DNA from: Paraburkholderia sp. BL10I2N1
Lineage (GTDB): Bacteria; Pseudomonadota; Gammaproteobacteria; Burkholderiales; Burkholderiaceae
Assembly (NCBI RefSeq): GCF_004361815.1
Contig: NZ_SNWA01000003.1
Location: forward strand, 248,001 to 312,000
DNA length: 64,000 bases
Direction of reading: 5' to 3'
Numbering within the stretch: position 1 is the stretch's first letter; every line of letters starts with the position of its first letter. Below the pieces are notes generated by a model. The model did no database searches. It had not been told where the DNA came from and saw nothing but the letters and a program-made list of their open reading frames with translations. Made by a program: the position numbers and the translations under genes. Shown in pieces: positions 41,468-51,058 of this stretch.

Positions 41468-42004
41468 TGCTGATCCCCTCCTTCATCGCTGACCTGCCGC
41501 CATCGCTCACGCTATGGACTTATCGGCCCGCACGACTGCCGGCTTATCTTCAAATGCTGCTGCGTGGCCGATAAAGCCGACACAATACGCTGGGCATTGG
41601 CCCCCAATAGACATCGATTGCGGCTCAACGTCACCTATGAGCGTAGTAAAGATCCCATCGGGCAGCAATGTCATCCTCGACCTTCGCCTGGAGCTGAAGG
41701 AGCCGCCAGCACGTTGGGATCGGCGGCCGAGTGCGAGCGCAGTCTGTCTACTTTTATCAAGGAGTCGAAGGTCCGTTTGTCCAGTCCCAGCGGTCACCCA
41801 AATGTCCAATTGCGGGCTGCGGCGAACGACCCTTCATGGCCGACTTCTGCCCGATGCGGTCGGCTGTACCTAACCTACGATTAGGATTAGGCAATGCGCA
41901 TCATCGCCTTTGAGGGCCCAAGTGGAGAGGGGACGGGGGAGAGGTGTGGGCGTTTCAGCCAAGTGGAAATCTTGCCCCGATTGCGCTGCGCGATGACGGG
42001 ACGT
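41468..42004. other. Non-coding gap
   Basis: No supported gene. Dispersed repeat copy at 41848-41875. Confidence 0.4.
41848..41875 (+). repeat. Dispersed degenerate intergenic repeat, copy
   Basis: TGCCCGATGCGGTCGGCTGT then ACCTAACC; nearly the same as the copy at 34561. Confidence 0.55.
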
Positions 42005-42874
42005 TCACAAACGGCTCAGCAGCTCCGCCTTCTTGGCGGCGAACTCCTCATCGCTGAGAATCCCCTTCGCGTGCAGTGCGGCGAGCTTCTCTATGGTGGT
42101 GAACACGTCAGACTCGCGGGCAACCGACCGAGTGCTGACGGGCTCCTCCCGCACCGGCGGCGGCGCCGCCTGCGGAACGCCACCGACCGAGACAACCGGC
42201 AGGCTGGCGACAGCAACCAGGCCGTGCTGGCTCGCGAATGTGAGGGACGCGCCGCGGGACTGCTGCTGTGAGAAGCCGCTGATCTGGTGATCGAGCGTAT
42301 TGTAAACCGTGACCTTACCGTTCACTTCGATCGCCAGGCGCCGGGGCTGTGCGAAGTAGGCATAACGGACGTCGTTCTGCGCGCCGGTGCTGTTGGGCCG
42401 TCCCAGATCAGCGGGCCACCAGTCGCCAGAGGTGCCGGGCGCAGGCGGAACGAACAGACTTACCGGTCCGACCGGTCCGGCTGCAGTCTGCTGCTGGTTG
42501 CTGCCACCGTGACCAGCGCTCTGCTGTTGTAGCTGGCCGCCGCCGTCGTTGCCCTGCTGCTGGGTACCCTGGCTCTGCGACTGGAAGCTGCCGCTGCGAA
42601 TAAGGTCGGGCTGGTTTGCCATCAGGCGGGAAAGCTCGGAACAGAGCCCATCGACCCTGCCTTTCAGGTAGTTGTTGAACATGTCGGAGACCATGGTCAT
42701 TCCCCCCTGCATCCACTGGCCGGAGCCACCAAATTCGGGGTAATTGAACTGGGCCATGCTGCCGTTACCGCGAATCACAGACTCCAGCATGCTCATCACG
42801 GCGTCGGTGCTGAACCCATGTCGCTGGGCTATCTCTTCGATCAATTGCTGGCCGGCGGGGGTGAGTTTTCGCAT
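42005..42874 (-). CDS. SHOCT-domain protein
   Basis: 289 aa starting MRKLTPAGQQLIEEIAQRHG. The N-terminal ~100 residues are helical (FSTDAVMSMLESVIRGNGSM, MVSDMFNNYLKGRVDGLCSE), then a Gln/Ser/Gly-rich linker (QSQSQGTQQQGNDGGGQLQQ), a beta region (YAYFAQPRRLAIEVNGKVTV) and at the end a SHOCT domain (residues ~252-289, KLAALHAKGILSDEEFAAKK). SHOCT is a short two-helix domain found at protein termini and thought to mediate assembly. No signal peptide. The start at 42874 lacks a strong ribosome site (GTGGATC). No operon partner. Function unknown. Confidence 0.85.
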   Translation of the reverse strand: MRKLTPAGQQLIEEIAQRHGFSTDAVMSMLESVIRGNGSMAQFNYPEFGGSGQWMQGGMTMVSDMFNNYLKGRVDGLCSELSRLMANQPDLIRSGSFQSQSQGTQQQGNDGGGQLQQQSAGHGGSNQQQTAAGPVGPVSLFVPPAPGTSGDWWPADLGRPNSTGAQNDVRYAYFAQPRRLAIEVNGKVTVYNTLDHQISGFSQQQSRGASLTFASQHGLVAVASLPVVSVGGVPQAAPPPVREEPVSTRSVARESDVFTTIEKLAALHAKGILSDEEFAAKKAELLSRL

Positions 42875-43384
42875 GGTGATCCACTCATGTTTCTTCCGAC
42901 ACCGGGTTCTATAAGCCGCAGCGCCACCTGCTCGGTGCCAGAGGGGGCAATTCAGCGAGAATCGCAAAAATTAGGCAACGTGGCTGGATAACAGTTCCGT
43001 GCACCGGCGCGATCGCAGCAGCGGACGCAAGCCACCTGGTCCGTTCATCGAGGTACTTGGTATCGGCCTGCCGGTCGGCAAAGCCGTCATCACGCGCCTG
43101 CCGGCGACGCTCGCCGATTGCCCCCGCCCCTTCTGGTCGCGATCCTGGAGCGCCTGCACGCCCAGTTCAACTTTATTGCACGGAAATGAGATGTGCGCTT
43201 GGTGCATTCGGACCTGGGACGTTGCTGTTACTTGCTTCGTCGGATCTCACTACCTATCTTTCGGGGCGTGAGACCCTGTTCAACGATCCAGTCGGGAACA
43301 GAGCGTCCGACGCCTGCCCCGGAAGTGCAACTGTCGACCGCCGCGAACACCCTATGCCGTATCGCGGCGGACCGCAATTACCAT
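42875..43384. other. Non-coding gap
   Basis: No supported gene between the SHOCT gene start and the DUF4331 stop codon; no clear terminator. Confidence 0.35.
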
Positions 43385-44851
43385 TCAGCAGGGATTGGCA
43401 CCCGCTTCACCGCAGTCGATGTGCCGGCGATTTCGCCCGTCGTGCGGTGTCGGCAGGTAGGGGAATACGGTGTAGATTCCGTTCACGGTCAAGTTGCTGC
43501 CTTCGGCACCGATGTTGAAGTTCACGCCATCACCCAGCAACAGGTTGCCCGTTGGCGCACCTGTCAGACGGCCCGCAATGACCCGCAGCGCGATGTCGGT
43601 CACGTCGTCGTTCGGGCGCCGCCCATTGGGCCAGCCGGCGCTGTCCCCGGCAAGAACGGCGAGGCGACGCTGCTGCGCCGGCGGTGTCGGAGAAACACCC
43701 AGATTGAGCCGCAGAAGTTCCGAGCAATCGTGTGCGCCGCACGTCCCAGTCTGCGGTTGGGACGGATACTTGAGAAGCACGTTTACCAAATCAGTTCGGT
43801 TGGTCGTCGGAATCGTCAAGCCGAACCGGAGGTTGAGTGCGGTCGCCAGCCTGGAGTTCAGATAGAAACCCAGGAATTGCGCTTCGTCGGCCGGATCGGT
43901 CGTGTTCCATTTGTCTTTCGTATCGGTCCCAATGATCAGTTCGTTGACGAGTGGATTGCCCATGCGGGACACCTGCACCCAACGTCCGGCGTTGTCCTCA
44001 TCGTCGCCTATCCCGCGGCCTTCGTGACGCATTGTGGACACGTACGCGCCGATTACGCCATTGGGTCTGGACGTCACCGTGGTGATCGGCACTTCGATCG
44101 CAATGGTGCTGATGTTGAAGCCGGAGAACGTGTCGTTGCCAAAGGGATTCACGTGATCGTTGGCATCCTCCGCCGGTGTCAACACCGGCGGCGTGCGGCG
44201 CAGATTCACCGTGTCGAACACGGCGCCCAAATCGATGTAGAACGTCTCACCGCGCTGTCCGGCGAAGACCTTGCCGCCGTTCGCCAGCAGGTAGATACCC
44301 TGTGCGGCTAGCGCCTCGTAATTGGGCATCGTTAGCGGTCCCACGTTGGACGGCACCGCGAACATCCTCTGGGTACCCAGGTCGGTGCGCTGGCCGTGAC
44401 GAACTTGCGTCACGGTGTAGCTCTGGCGCAGGATCAGGCCGTCCGAGCCAGGGCCGTCGAGCGCAGTGATCGGCGGCAACGCGGCGTATGACAGCGGCAG
44501 CTGTTGGCTCGCCAGGGCCCCGCGCAATTCGGTCTTGAAGCGGATTTCGTAGACCAGGTCGTTGGCCTTGCCGTTGCCATTGGTGTCGATGTTGATGCGA
44601 TAAATCACGTCATCGCCGAAATTGAAATAGTTCGGCCCAGCGCCAGGGTCCTGCATGGGAATCACGTTCAAAATGAAAACGACGTTGTTAGGGTTCGTCC
44701 AACTCCGGAACATGTAAAAGTCGGTGTTGTCGGCGGTCGGGTCGTTCGCAATTAGGGGTGCCTCGCGGTGACTGGCAGGGAGCGTTCCACTGCTCCAAAG
44801 CGCCGCGGCGCAAAGCGCGACGGCCGCCATGATGCGGACAACAGATCTCAT
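43385..44851 (-). CDS. DUF4331 family secreted protein
   Basis: 488 aa starting MRSVVRIMAAVALCAAALWS, a signal peptide with cleavage near GTLPA-SHREAP. The mature N-terminus SHREAPLIANDPTADNTDFY is the hallmark of DUF4331, large beta-rich exported proteins of unknown function. Other conserved parts: YRINIDTNGNGKANDLVYEI (a calcium-like acidic loop), DLGAVFDTVN, FSGFNISTIAIEVPI, STMRHEGRGIGDDEDNAGRW, and a C-terminal HDGRNRRHIDCGEAGANPC. The ATG follows AAGGAG. It is the last gene of a three-gene minus-strand operon with TPR and HupE-like genes, only 16 bp after the HupE-like stop. Confidence 0.92.
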   Translation of the reverse strand: MRSVVRIMAAVALCAAALWSSGTLPASHREAPLIANDPTADNTDFYMFRSWTNPNNVVFILNVIPMQDPGAGPNYFNFGDDVIYRINIDTNGNGKANDLVYEIRFKTELRGALASQQLPLSYAALPPITALDGPGSDGLILRQSYTVTQVRHGQRTDLGTQRMFAVPSNVGPLTMPNYEALAAQGIYLLANGGKVFAGQRGETFYIDLGAVFDTVNLRRTPPVLTPAEDANDHVNPFGNDTFSGFNISTIAIEVPITTVTSRPNGVIGAYVSTMRHEGRGIGDDEDNAGRWVQVSRMGNPLVNELIIGTDTKDKWNTTDPADEAQFLGFYLNSRLATALNLRFGLTIPTTNRTDLVNVLLKYPSQPQTGTCGAHDCSELLRLNLGVSPTPPAQQRRLAVLAGDSAGWPNGRRPNDDVTDIALRVIAGRLTGAPTGNLLLGDGVNFNIGAEGSNLTVNGIYTVFPYLPTPHDGRNRRHIDCGEAGANPC

Positions 44852-44867
44852 GGTGTTCTCCTTCAAG

Positions 44868-46007
44868 TTATAACGGGGTGGCAAACGCGCTAAATATCGC
44901 GACGTTGAGTGCGCGCTCGAGCAGCCAGATCATGGCGACGGTCGCGGTCACCGCTGAGCCGCCGGCAAGTACCACGCGCCGGTATGCCCAGGTTGCTCGC
45001 AACGAGAACGCCAGTGGCAGATAAACGAATACGATGGCGAGTTGTCCTGCTTCGACGCCAAGATTGAATCCGGCGAGCGACAACGCAAGCGAACCGGCCG
45101 GCAAGCCGAGGTCGTGCAACGCGCCTGCAAAGCCCAATCCGTGCAGCAGCCCGAAGCCGAACGCCGCCATCCAGCGTCCGTTCGTCACGTGCGGAAACAG
45201 GTTATTCAGCGCCGCCAGCACTACCGACAAGGCGATGCCCGATTCAACGAGCCGCGAAGGCAGCACGACGATCGATAGCGCCGCGAGCGTGAGTGTGATC
45301 GAGTGCGCCACCGTAAATGCGGTCACAACCTTGGTGACATCGATGAATGCCCGGCGAAATGATGTGCCGGGCTGCCATGCACGCCCCTCACGAATCAGCA
45401 CCGCAGGCAGCAGCAGCGAGAGCAGGAACAGAATGTGATCGTATCCGGTCCAGATGTGCCAGACGCCTTCGTTCAGATACATCGCGAACTGTGTCAACGG
45501 CCCGCCGGTATCGGTGCCGACGATGCGGTGCGGCGCGTCAGCGCTAAATACGACGCTTCGGCTCTCGCCGTTCTCGACGAAGTTGAGAAGTCCGCGATGC
45601 TGGGGATCAAGGCGTTCGAACAGCCGGTAATCGATAGAAAGTGTTGGGCTCGCCCGCGGACATTGTCCTGTGAACGTCAGCACCGCGTAGGTGCCATCGG
45701 TGTGCGAGGCGATCAGTTGCCCAGTCGGTTCGAGCGCACAAAGCTTGCCGGCGGAGGACACCTTGAGGTGTGCAAGTGCATATGCCGCGATATCGCGCTT
45801 TCGCGAGCGTACTTCACCCCACGTGATGTCCCCGTCGCCGTTCTCATCGAGCCCAAGCGCGTTGTCGAGATCGCGTAGCGCGATATCCCACTGACCGCGC
45901 AGTGCTTGCCCGCTGCGCTCCAGTGTGAGGTAGGCGTCGCTTGCCTTATGCGCAAACGCGGGCGCTATCAGCAACGCGAGCATAAAGGCGAGGACGACGC
46001 GCCTCAT
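44868..46007 (-). CDS. HupE/UreJ-type membrane protein
   Basis: 379 aa starting MRRVVLAFMLALLIAPAFAH, a signal peptide followed by a ~150-aa periplasmic region (KASDAYLTLERSGQALRGQW; an EF-hand-like GLDENGDGDITWGEVR) and then a membrane domain of about six helices with HIWTGYDHILFLLSLLLPA, TKVVTAFTVAHSITLTLAAL and GLLHGLGFAGALHDLGLP. This histidine-bearing membrane domain is the HupE/UreJ_2 type, whose small relatives are nickel or cobalt transporters. Metal transport here is an inference. The ATG overlaps the stop of the TPR gene (ATGA), so the two are translationally coupled. Confidence 0.9.
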   Translation of the reverse strand: MRRVVLAFMLALLIAPAFAHKASDAYLTLERSGQALRGQWDIALRDLDNALGLDENGDGDITWGEVRSRKRDIAAYALAHLKVSSAGKLCALEPTGQLIASHTDGTYAVLTFTGQCPRASPTLSIDYRLFERLDPQHRGLLNFVENGESRSVVFSADAPHRIVGTDTGGPLTQFAMYLNEGVWHIWTGYDHILFLLSLLLPAVLIREGRAWQPGTSFRRAFIDVTKVVTAFTVAHSITLTLAALSIVVLPSRLVESGIALSVVLAALNNLFPHVTNGRWMAAFGFGLLHGLGFAGALHDLGLPAGSLALSLAGFNLGVEAGQLAIVFVYLPLAFSLRATWAYRRVVLAGGSAVTATVAMIWLLERALNVAIFSAFATPL

Positions 46008-47176
46008 TGCCGCACCTGCAGCAGCGTGACAATCGATGCATCTTCGAGACGCGTTGCGGCGACCCAATCGGATGCAATCTTTAGGGCATCAGCATCGCCG
46101 GCCGCACGCGCGGCTTCGATCAGAATCCGCAGGTCTGGCGGCTCGCGCTGGACCAACCAGTTTTCGCGCGCGAGAATGAGTGCCGCTTTGGCGTCATGTT
46201 CCACTGTGAGACGAAAGCGCGCCTCCTCCCTGCGATGCACGCTATCCCCGCGGCGACGAGCAGCGTCAAAGCGCGCCGAGAGATCCTCGCGGTGCGCAGC
46301 GAATGACTCGCGCAATTCCGGCAGCTGTTGCTCGGCCAGCACTAAACGAAGCAGCAGCGCGTCATTTTTTGTAGCGTCACGCAAAAGTGGCAGCAGCTCT
46401 CGCGGACGACCCCGATCCAGCAGAAAATCGGCATACGCCCCCTGCAGATAAGCGTCACGCGGGTCGAGCGCAAGTGCGTCGCGGAAATGTCGCTCGGCTG
46501 CATCGAAGTCGCCGTGGCGAGCGGCAATTTCCGCGGCGAGCGTCAACGCCCACTCGCGCACGTCCAGATTGCCGACGCCTTGCGCAAGCACCTGCACGAG
46601 CGCCCGGTATGCGCCGGCTGCGTTGCCGGTCAGGCTCGCCGGTGTCGCATCGCACCCGATAACAGCGATGGGTGCAACGAGTCCCTTCAGTTGCTCGCAA
46701 TCGTGCCGCGCGTCCGCGTAGCGCCCGCGCACGCTGAGCACTGTGGCGCGCGTCAGTCGCGCCTGCGCGAGCGCTGGATGCGCGGCCAGCAACCGATCCA
46801 GATCGGCAAGCGAGCCTTCGAAATCATGCTGGCTTTGCTTGAGCGTCGCGCGAAGCAATAACGCGGTCGGCGGCACATCCTCTCCGCTCCACCACGGCGC
46901 CAGCGCCGCCTGCGCCTGGCCGAAGAAGCGAGGATCGCCCAGCCTCCGCCCCGCTTCGAGAGCGCGACGCACGACGGGAATTGCCAGGTTGAGATTGCGC
47001 GGGTCCATCATCAGCGTCGCGCGCATGCGTTTCAGTTGCGCGAGCGCCGGATCGTTTTTTTCTGGGAGGTGTTCGAGCACCACTCCATCGCTTTCGGGTA
47101 CGTATGGCTTCGCCCCGCTCTCGCCTGAGAGCAAGACAAGCGCGGCTACCACCGTGACGAATGGCCAACCCGACAT
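46004..47176 (-). CDS. Exported TPR-repeat protein
   Basis: 390 aa starting MSGWPFVTVVAALVLLSGES, a signal peptide (cleavage near SGAKP). The rest is mostly helical pairs with TPR spacing, for example PALAQARLTRATVLSVRGRY, ALTLAAEIAARHGDFDAAER and HFRDALALDPRDAYLQGAYA. It should be periplasmic and act as a protein-interaction scaffold. The ATG at 47176 has GGGAGAAGG upstream; a longer frame from 47293 is not supported. First gene of the TPR/HupE-like/DUF4331 operon, sharing ATGA with the next gene. Confidence 0.88.
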   Translation of the reverse strand: MSGWPFVTVVAALVLLSGESGAKPYVPESDGVVLEHLPEKNDPALAQLKRMRATLMMDPRNLNLAIPVVRRALEAGRRLGDPRFFGQAQAALAPWWSGEDVPPTALLLRATLKQSQHDFEGSLADLDRLLAAHPALAQARLTRATVLSVRGRYADARHDCEQLKGLVAPIAVIGCDATPASLTGNAAGAYRALVQVLAQGVGNLDVREWALTLAAEIAARHGDFDAAERHFRDALALDPRDAYLQGAYADFLLDRGRPRELLPLLRDATKNDALLLRLVLAEQQLPELRESFAAHREDLSARFDAARRRGDSVHRREEARFRLTVEHDAKAALILARENWLVQREPPDLRILIEAARAAGDADALKIASDWVAATRLEDASIVTLLQVRQ

Positions 47177-48505
47177 CGACCTTCTCCCGTCTGCATTGGG
47201 TTGTACGCAGAAAGTCCCGATCTGGATGCAGTCGGCTGTCACTGTTGACTCCGGCGTCTTGCTTTTGTCTGCGCGTGTGACTGACCGATGCAAACGACAT
47301 CGTGCTACGCCGCCAGCGCGGGCAAGTGAAGAGCGAAGTAATTAATGTCGATGAGATGACGAAACGTCTGCGCTATATAGCCGCTCTACCTTGAATTGGA
47401 TCCGTCTGTAACCCTCTGCACCATAAGCAAGCGCGCATGGCTTTTTCAGGGTTTCGAGTTGCATTTTTTTTGGCTTTCCGGTTCGATTTATAGGCGACTC
47501 CTCAATCACATTCAACGCATACGATCTGTCATGAACCGTCAATACAACGATGGCTTAAGCCACACCCGAACGACGTCCGCCGGGACACCTTTAGCCTGTT
47601 CCCACTACAAGCCCGAGATCGCGGCGCTTTGACGTCAGTGGAAAGAGCCCGACGGATCTTTGTCGCTTGCGTTCACGACGCTCACGGTCAACTCCGACGA
47701 GCACCCGTGCTCATGAAGCGTTTTCATAAACCTGGCGACGAAAAACGCTCAGTTGCGATTGTGCCGCAGACCGAATTCGCGGACCGTCGTGCAAATCTAC
47801 CGACGAGGCGCGCTCCTTCCTTCAACTCTGCCCAGTCGAGGCGATGCACGCGGAGTCGTTTCCCCTGCCGCCGCGAATGCCAAAAACCGCGGCGACGGAG
47901 GACGATCAAGCACAGCTTTTGTGACGGGACCACTCCCGGGGCTTCGTTAAGCCACGGGTCCAGGCGAGCGTGTCGGACTAACGAATTTGTGGTCTAACAA
48001 ATTACTACACCTTGCTACAGATGCAGGGAAACGGAATTAGCTGGAGCACGGTTAGCTTCACTCGAAAGCACTGAATTGCTTGGACTGTCGGGAAGCGGCG
48101 GCAGCTACGCAACCCATTCGCCGCAAAGCGATCATTCTGGGAAGGCGACCGGCTCTTCACGCCCCGTTCCGGCCGTTGGATGCCGCAGGATCTCAACGAC
48201 GGCTTTCGAGGTTCAGCGGACCCATGTGCCGTCGCAGAGGTCGGCAAGTGAACAGTGGACTCAGCGCACGCGCCCAGCCGCCCTCTGTGAGAGTCTTTCA
48301 GCGTACCGCCGACCGCTAGAGACAACTTCGCGATCAAAGTGGCGCCCGTTGGACAATCCGTCAATGTCTTTCAGCTCACGCATTGGCTCCCGCTCATCAA
48401 AAACTCGAGCGTACAGACCGACGCATCCGAATTGCACCACAGCCATTTACATTTGGCACGGTGTATGCGTCACTGAGAATATCACTTGGTCATTTGGGGG
48501 GAATC
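47177..48505. other. Non-coding gap of 1.3 kb
   Basis: No gene with good support. A 61-codon minus-strand frame (48261-48446, MAVVQFGCVGLYARVFDERE) has protein-like texture but no clear ribosome site. The promoter of the TPR operon must lie near 47180-47400. Confidence 0.3.
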
Positions 48506-48799
48506 ATGCTGACCCGAAAATTTACCTACGTAACCTGTCCGTGCGGACATCGCGGTGTCATCGTCGAGACCGGAAACGCTGAGCAACGTGCCGCTTGGTA
48601 CATGGCTAGCCTGCGCGATCTCGAGCACAAGGGTGCTTACGACGGACTTGACGATCTTTTTGCGGAGATGAGCCCGTCCTGCCCGAAGTGTGGTGCCTCG
48701 CTCACGCCGAGCCATATTTCTTCACAGAAGCTGCGAGGGTTTGCATCCCGCGGCGAGCGTGCGATGTTAAGTGTCGTGGGTGTAGGGCCTCGCCTGTGA
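48506..48799 (+). CDS. Small zinc-ribbon-like protein
   Basis: 97 aa starting MLTRKFTYVTCPCGHRGVIV. Two cysteine pairs, C-P-C-G-H (residues ~11-15) and SCPKCGASL (~58-66), fit a zinc ribbon with a helical insert between (AEQRAAWYMASLRDLEHKGA, YDGLDDLFAEMSP). The ATG is preceded by GGGGGGAATC, a good ribosome site. No family recognised beyond the ribbon. Such proteins often bind nucleic acid or act as small regulators. Alone on the plus strand, 71 bp before the RlpA-like gene, so co-transcription is possible. Confidence 0.75.
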   Translation: MLTRKFTYVTCPCGHRGVIVETGNAEQRAAWYMASLRDLEHKGAYDGLDDLFAEMSPSCPKCGASLTPSHISSQKLRGFASRGERAMLSVVGVGPRL

Positions 48800-48870
48800 T
48801 AAGACGGGACGCTCGCTTTGTAGCGAGTACACGCCGGCGGATCATCGCTGTTATGTAGTTGCTCATTGAC

Positions 48871-49347
48871 ATGTGGTCTATGGTGCTAGCACTCCGCTAT
48901 TTGGGAATTTTGGGAATCTGCGCTTTGTTCGCTGCTTGCGGACAGATTGCGTCCGAACATGCTGCGTGCAGAGTTGATTCATGTCGCATGCGACATGAAA
49001 TGTTGCAATCCGGCGAGGCGTCATGGTATTCGGCAACGTTCCAGGGGCGTCTGACCGCAAATGGAGAACGCTATGATGGCGGCGCATTAACGGCTGCCCA
49101 TCGAACATTGCCGCTCGTCAGCTATGTGCGCGTCAGATCGTTGGCAACCGGAAAGTCGATTGTCGTGCGCATCAACGATCGCGGACCATACATCAAAAGC
49201 CGAATTATCGATCTCTCTTATGCCGCGGCGAAGACCTTGGGTTTGACAGACGCACGGTCGATGCGAGTGCAGATTGAACGTGTGGAGAGCACGGCGAACA
49301 CACAGACAGAGTCGGACGGCGGCGGAATCTTGACGACGGGAAAGTGA
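48871..49347 (+). CDS. RlpA-like lipoprotein (double-psi beta-barrel)
   Basis: 158 aa. An N-terminal hydrophobic segment ends LGICALFAACGQIA, a lipoprotein signal with Cys at about residue 23. The double-psi beta-barrel follows: EASWYSATFQGRLTANGERY, ALTAAHRTLPLVSYVRVRSL and VVRINDRGPYIKSRIIDLSY, the conserved RlpA core with the H-R-T-L-P and N-D-R-G-P motifs. RlpA proteins are lytic transglycosylases or septal peptidoglycan-binding lipoproteins. It lacks the SPOR domain of full RlpA, so it is the short form. I use the ATG at 48871; a TTG at 48859 is the alternative. Confidence 0.88.
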   Translation: MWSMVLALRYLGILGICALFAACGQIASEHAACRVDSCRMRHEMLQSGEASWYSATFQGRLTANGERYDGGALTAAHRTLPLVSYVRVRSLATGKSIVVRINDRGPYIKSRIIDLSYAAAKTLGLTDARSMRVQIERVESTANTQTESDGGGILTTGK

Positions 49348-49678
49348 AGGTTGGCCTGAAGAACCCGCGCCTGAAGGACACGTCAAGGAAACGGCTGCCG
49401 TGCATTTGTCCGCCGATCAATGCTACCAGCAGAGGAATAGCTGTCAATCGAACTAAACATGGAACCCCCTCACGGGCTCGAAACCCAATCAATCAGGGGG
49501 CGGCCACGGCCCGGGTTGCATTTTTTCGCCAATCCGAACCAACGCGAGGGAAGCGCACGAGATTCCCGACATCGTAGACTCGTCGCCCGTTCAACTCGGT
49601 TCGACAGCGTTAAGTTTCGTAACTGTTTCCGTGCGGGAGACCGTGCGCCGCGCCTGTGATGCGGAAGGATCATGTCGC

Positions 49679-49903
49679 ATGTCTGCGCAACAGCCACGGA
49701 TCGATCCTCTTACCGAGACCAACGGCGTCATCGGTTCTGGACTTTTACTTACCTTAACGCTGTCGAACGGCGTTGAACCCAAGGCGCGCCTAGGATTCCT
49801 GATAGTCGCAATGGACAACGACCGAAATCAGATCTTCACTATCGATCAGTTGCAGATTGATCGCCCGCACCGTCTGCCCCGTCGACCAACCAGGAACTTA
49901 TAG
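49679..49903 (+). CDS. Doubtful small hypothetical protein
   Basis: 74 aa starting MSAQQPRIDPLTETNGVIGS with a mildly hydrophobic middle (LLLTLTLSNG, LGFLIVAMDND). Codon choice looks reasonable but the ribosome site is weak and no family is recognised. It abuts the next frame, its stop being followed at once by ATG 49904. Confidence 0.3.
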   Translation: MSAQQPRIDPLTETNGVIGSGLLLTLTLSNGVEPKARLGFLIVAMDNDRNQIFTIDQLQIDRPHRLPRRPTRNL

Positions 49904-50215
49904 ATGCGTCTCTCGCCTGAACAGACATACCCTGTCGCCATCGTCAACCAGTTGGAGCGACGGAAGAGGCTTGCCTTGCCCACAAGGCTTCAGATTGCCG
50001 GGAAGATGTCCGCCGTGCTGGCGATATTGTCGTTGCTCCTGTCCGCCTGCGTGCCGCTTGCGCCTTTCCCGCCGCCTCCGCCCCCTCCTCCACCGGTCGT
50101 CCCTCTCTTGGTCCCCTTGCCGCCGGGACCCGGTCCTGCGCACTTCTCGAGTCAATGGCCAGCGAGCGTCGACGCTCCGTGGTCTGCGCCGCATAACGAG
50201 GTGGCGTGCGCATGA
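49904..50215 (+). CDS. Possible small Pro-rich lipoprotein
   Basis: Up to 103 aa from ATG 49904. A start at 50008 (MSAVLAILSLLLSACVPLAP) after GGGAAG gives a 68-aa lipoprotein with a clean lipobox L-L-S-A-C, followed by a run of about nine prolines and a short tail ending APHNEVACA. The lipobox argues for a real export signal, but proline runs are easily produced in GC-rich DNA. No family recognised. Confidence 0.4.
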   Translation: MRLSPEQTYPVAIVNQLERRKRLALPTRLQIAGKMSAVLAILSLLLSACVPLAPFPPPPPPPPPVVPLLVPLPPGPGPAHFSSQWPASVDAPWSAPHNEVACA

Positions 50216-50388
50216 CCTGCCCGTGTCGTTGACGCAATCCTGCGACGATGAGCGTTTGTCACCGGCACATTACCTTCGGCCGGACGAGGACAAGGAGAAG
50301 GAATGGATGGAAGATACTGACGAGGTACATCTGTCGCACGAACGCGCTACTTCGGTCGGCCTTCGCCCGCCGGCAGAATTTCGTCTTC

Positions 50389-50520
50389 ATGGACCCGACT
50401 TCTACCAGCCCGGAACCTCTCTCCATCCACGTCGCAATCGCCGAGGACGACGCTGGCTTTGTAGACGCATTGAGTAAGGCTGTGGAAGGGGATAGCCCGA
50501 AGAAATCAGGCCGGTCACTG
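50389..50520 (+). pseudogene. Remnant of a response-regulator receiver domain
   Basis: MDPTSTSPEPLSIHVAIAED followed by DAGFVDALSKAVEG is the start of a receiver domain (first beta strand and the acidic pair, then helix 1). After about 40 codons the frame loses all receiver features (no phospho-acceptor segment, no HTH). It looks like a truncated LuxR-type response regulator gene. Confidence 0.55.
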
Positions 50521-50864
50521 GAAGCTCGCCAGGATCTGTCGGGCAATGGTACGCCAGACTTGAATGCGGCCAGATCGCATTGCAGTGGCGGCGCCAATGC
50601 TATCTTGGAGAACGACCTCAGTTTTTCCGGCAACATTGCGTGCAACTGGCGCAGGAGGATCTCTCCTCGATCTGCTCGAGGATCACACGACTCTCGCGCT
50701 GCCTCGCGAGCAGCCAATCCGCGGAGGTCATGTTCTCGCAGCGCGATTCGATCGCAAAGAGTTGCCCGATCAGTCGAATGAATTCGCTGACGGGATGACG
50801 CAGCCGGATCTGGCATCCAACAAGGGAGGCTCCGCAGGACTCGTCCCATCAAGTACAACCGCGA

Positions 50865-51045
50865 CCCAGTTTCTCATTGAGTTTGACTCGTATCTCTGGA
50901 CCATCAAGGGCTTGGCGGAAAGCACCCGCCGGGTTTTGGGGCGATTCGTCCGAGGCTTCCTGGAGGGGCGGTGCGGCGACGGTCCGCTACGACCAACCCG
51001 GAGCCGATGTGCGCGAGAAAGTACACGATGAAATTCCAGGGGTAG
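50865..51045 (+). pseudogene. Frameshifted remnant of a tyrosine recombinase (integrase) N-terminus
   Basis: One frame reads QFLIEFDSYLWTIKGLAEST then RRVLGRFVRGFLE, the SAM-like core-binding helices of phage-type integrases. The next segment YDQPGADVREKVHDEIPG continues in another frame, as in the linker of such proteins. There is no catalytic domain: the convergent kinase gene begins at once after. A decayed mobile-element trace. Confidence 0.5.
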
Positions 51046-51058
51046 GGGCCTCGCTCCT

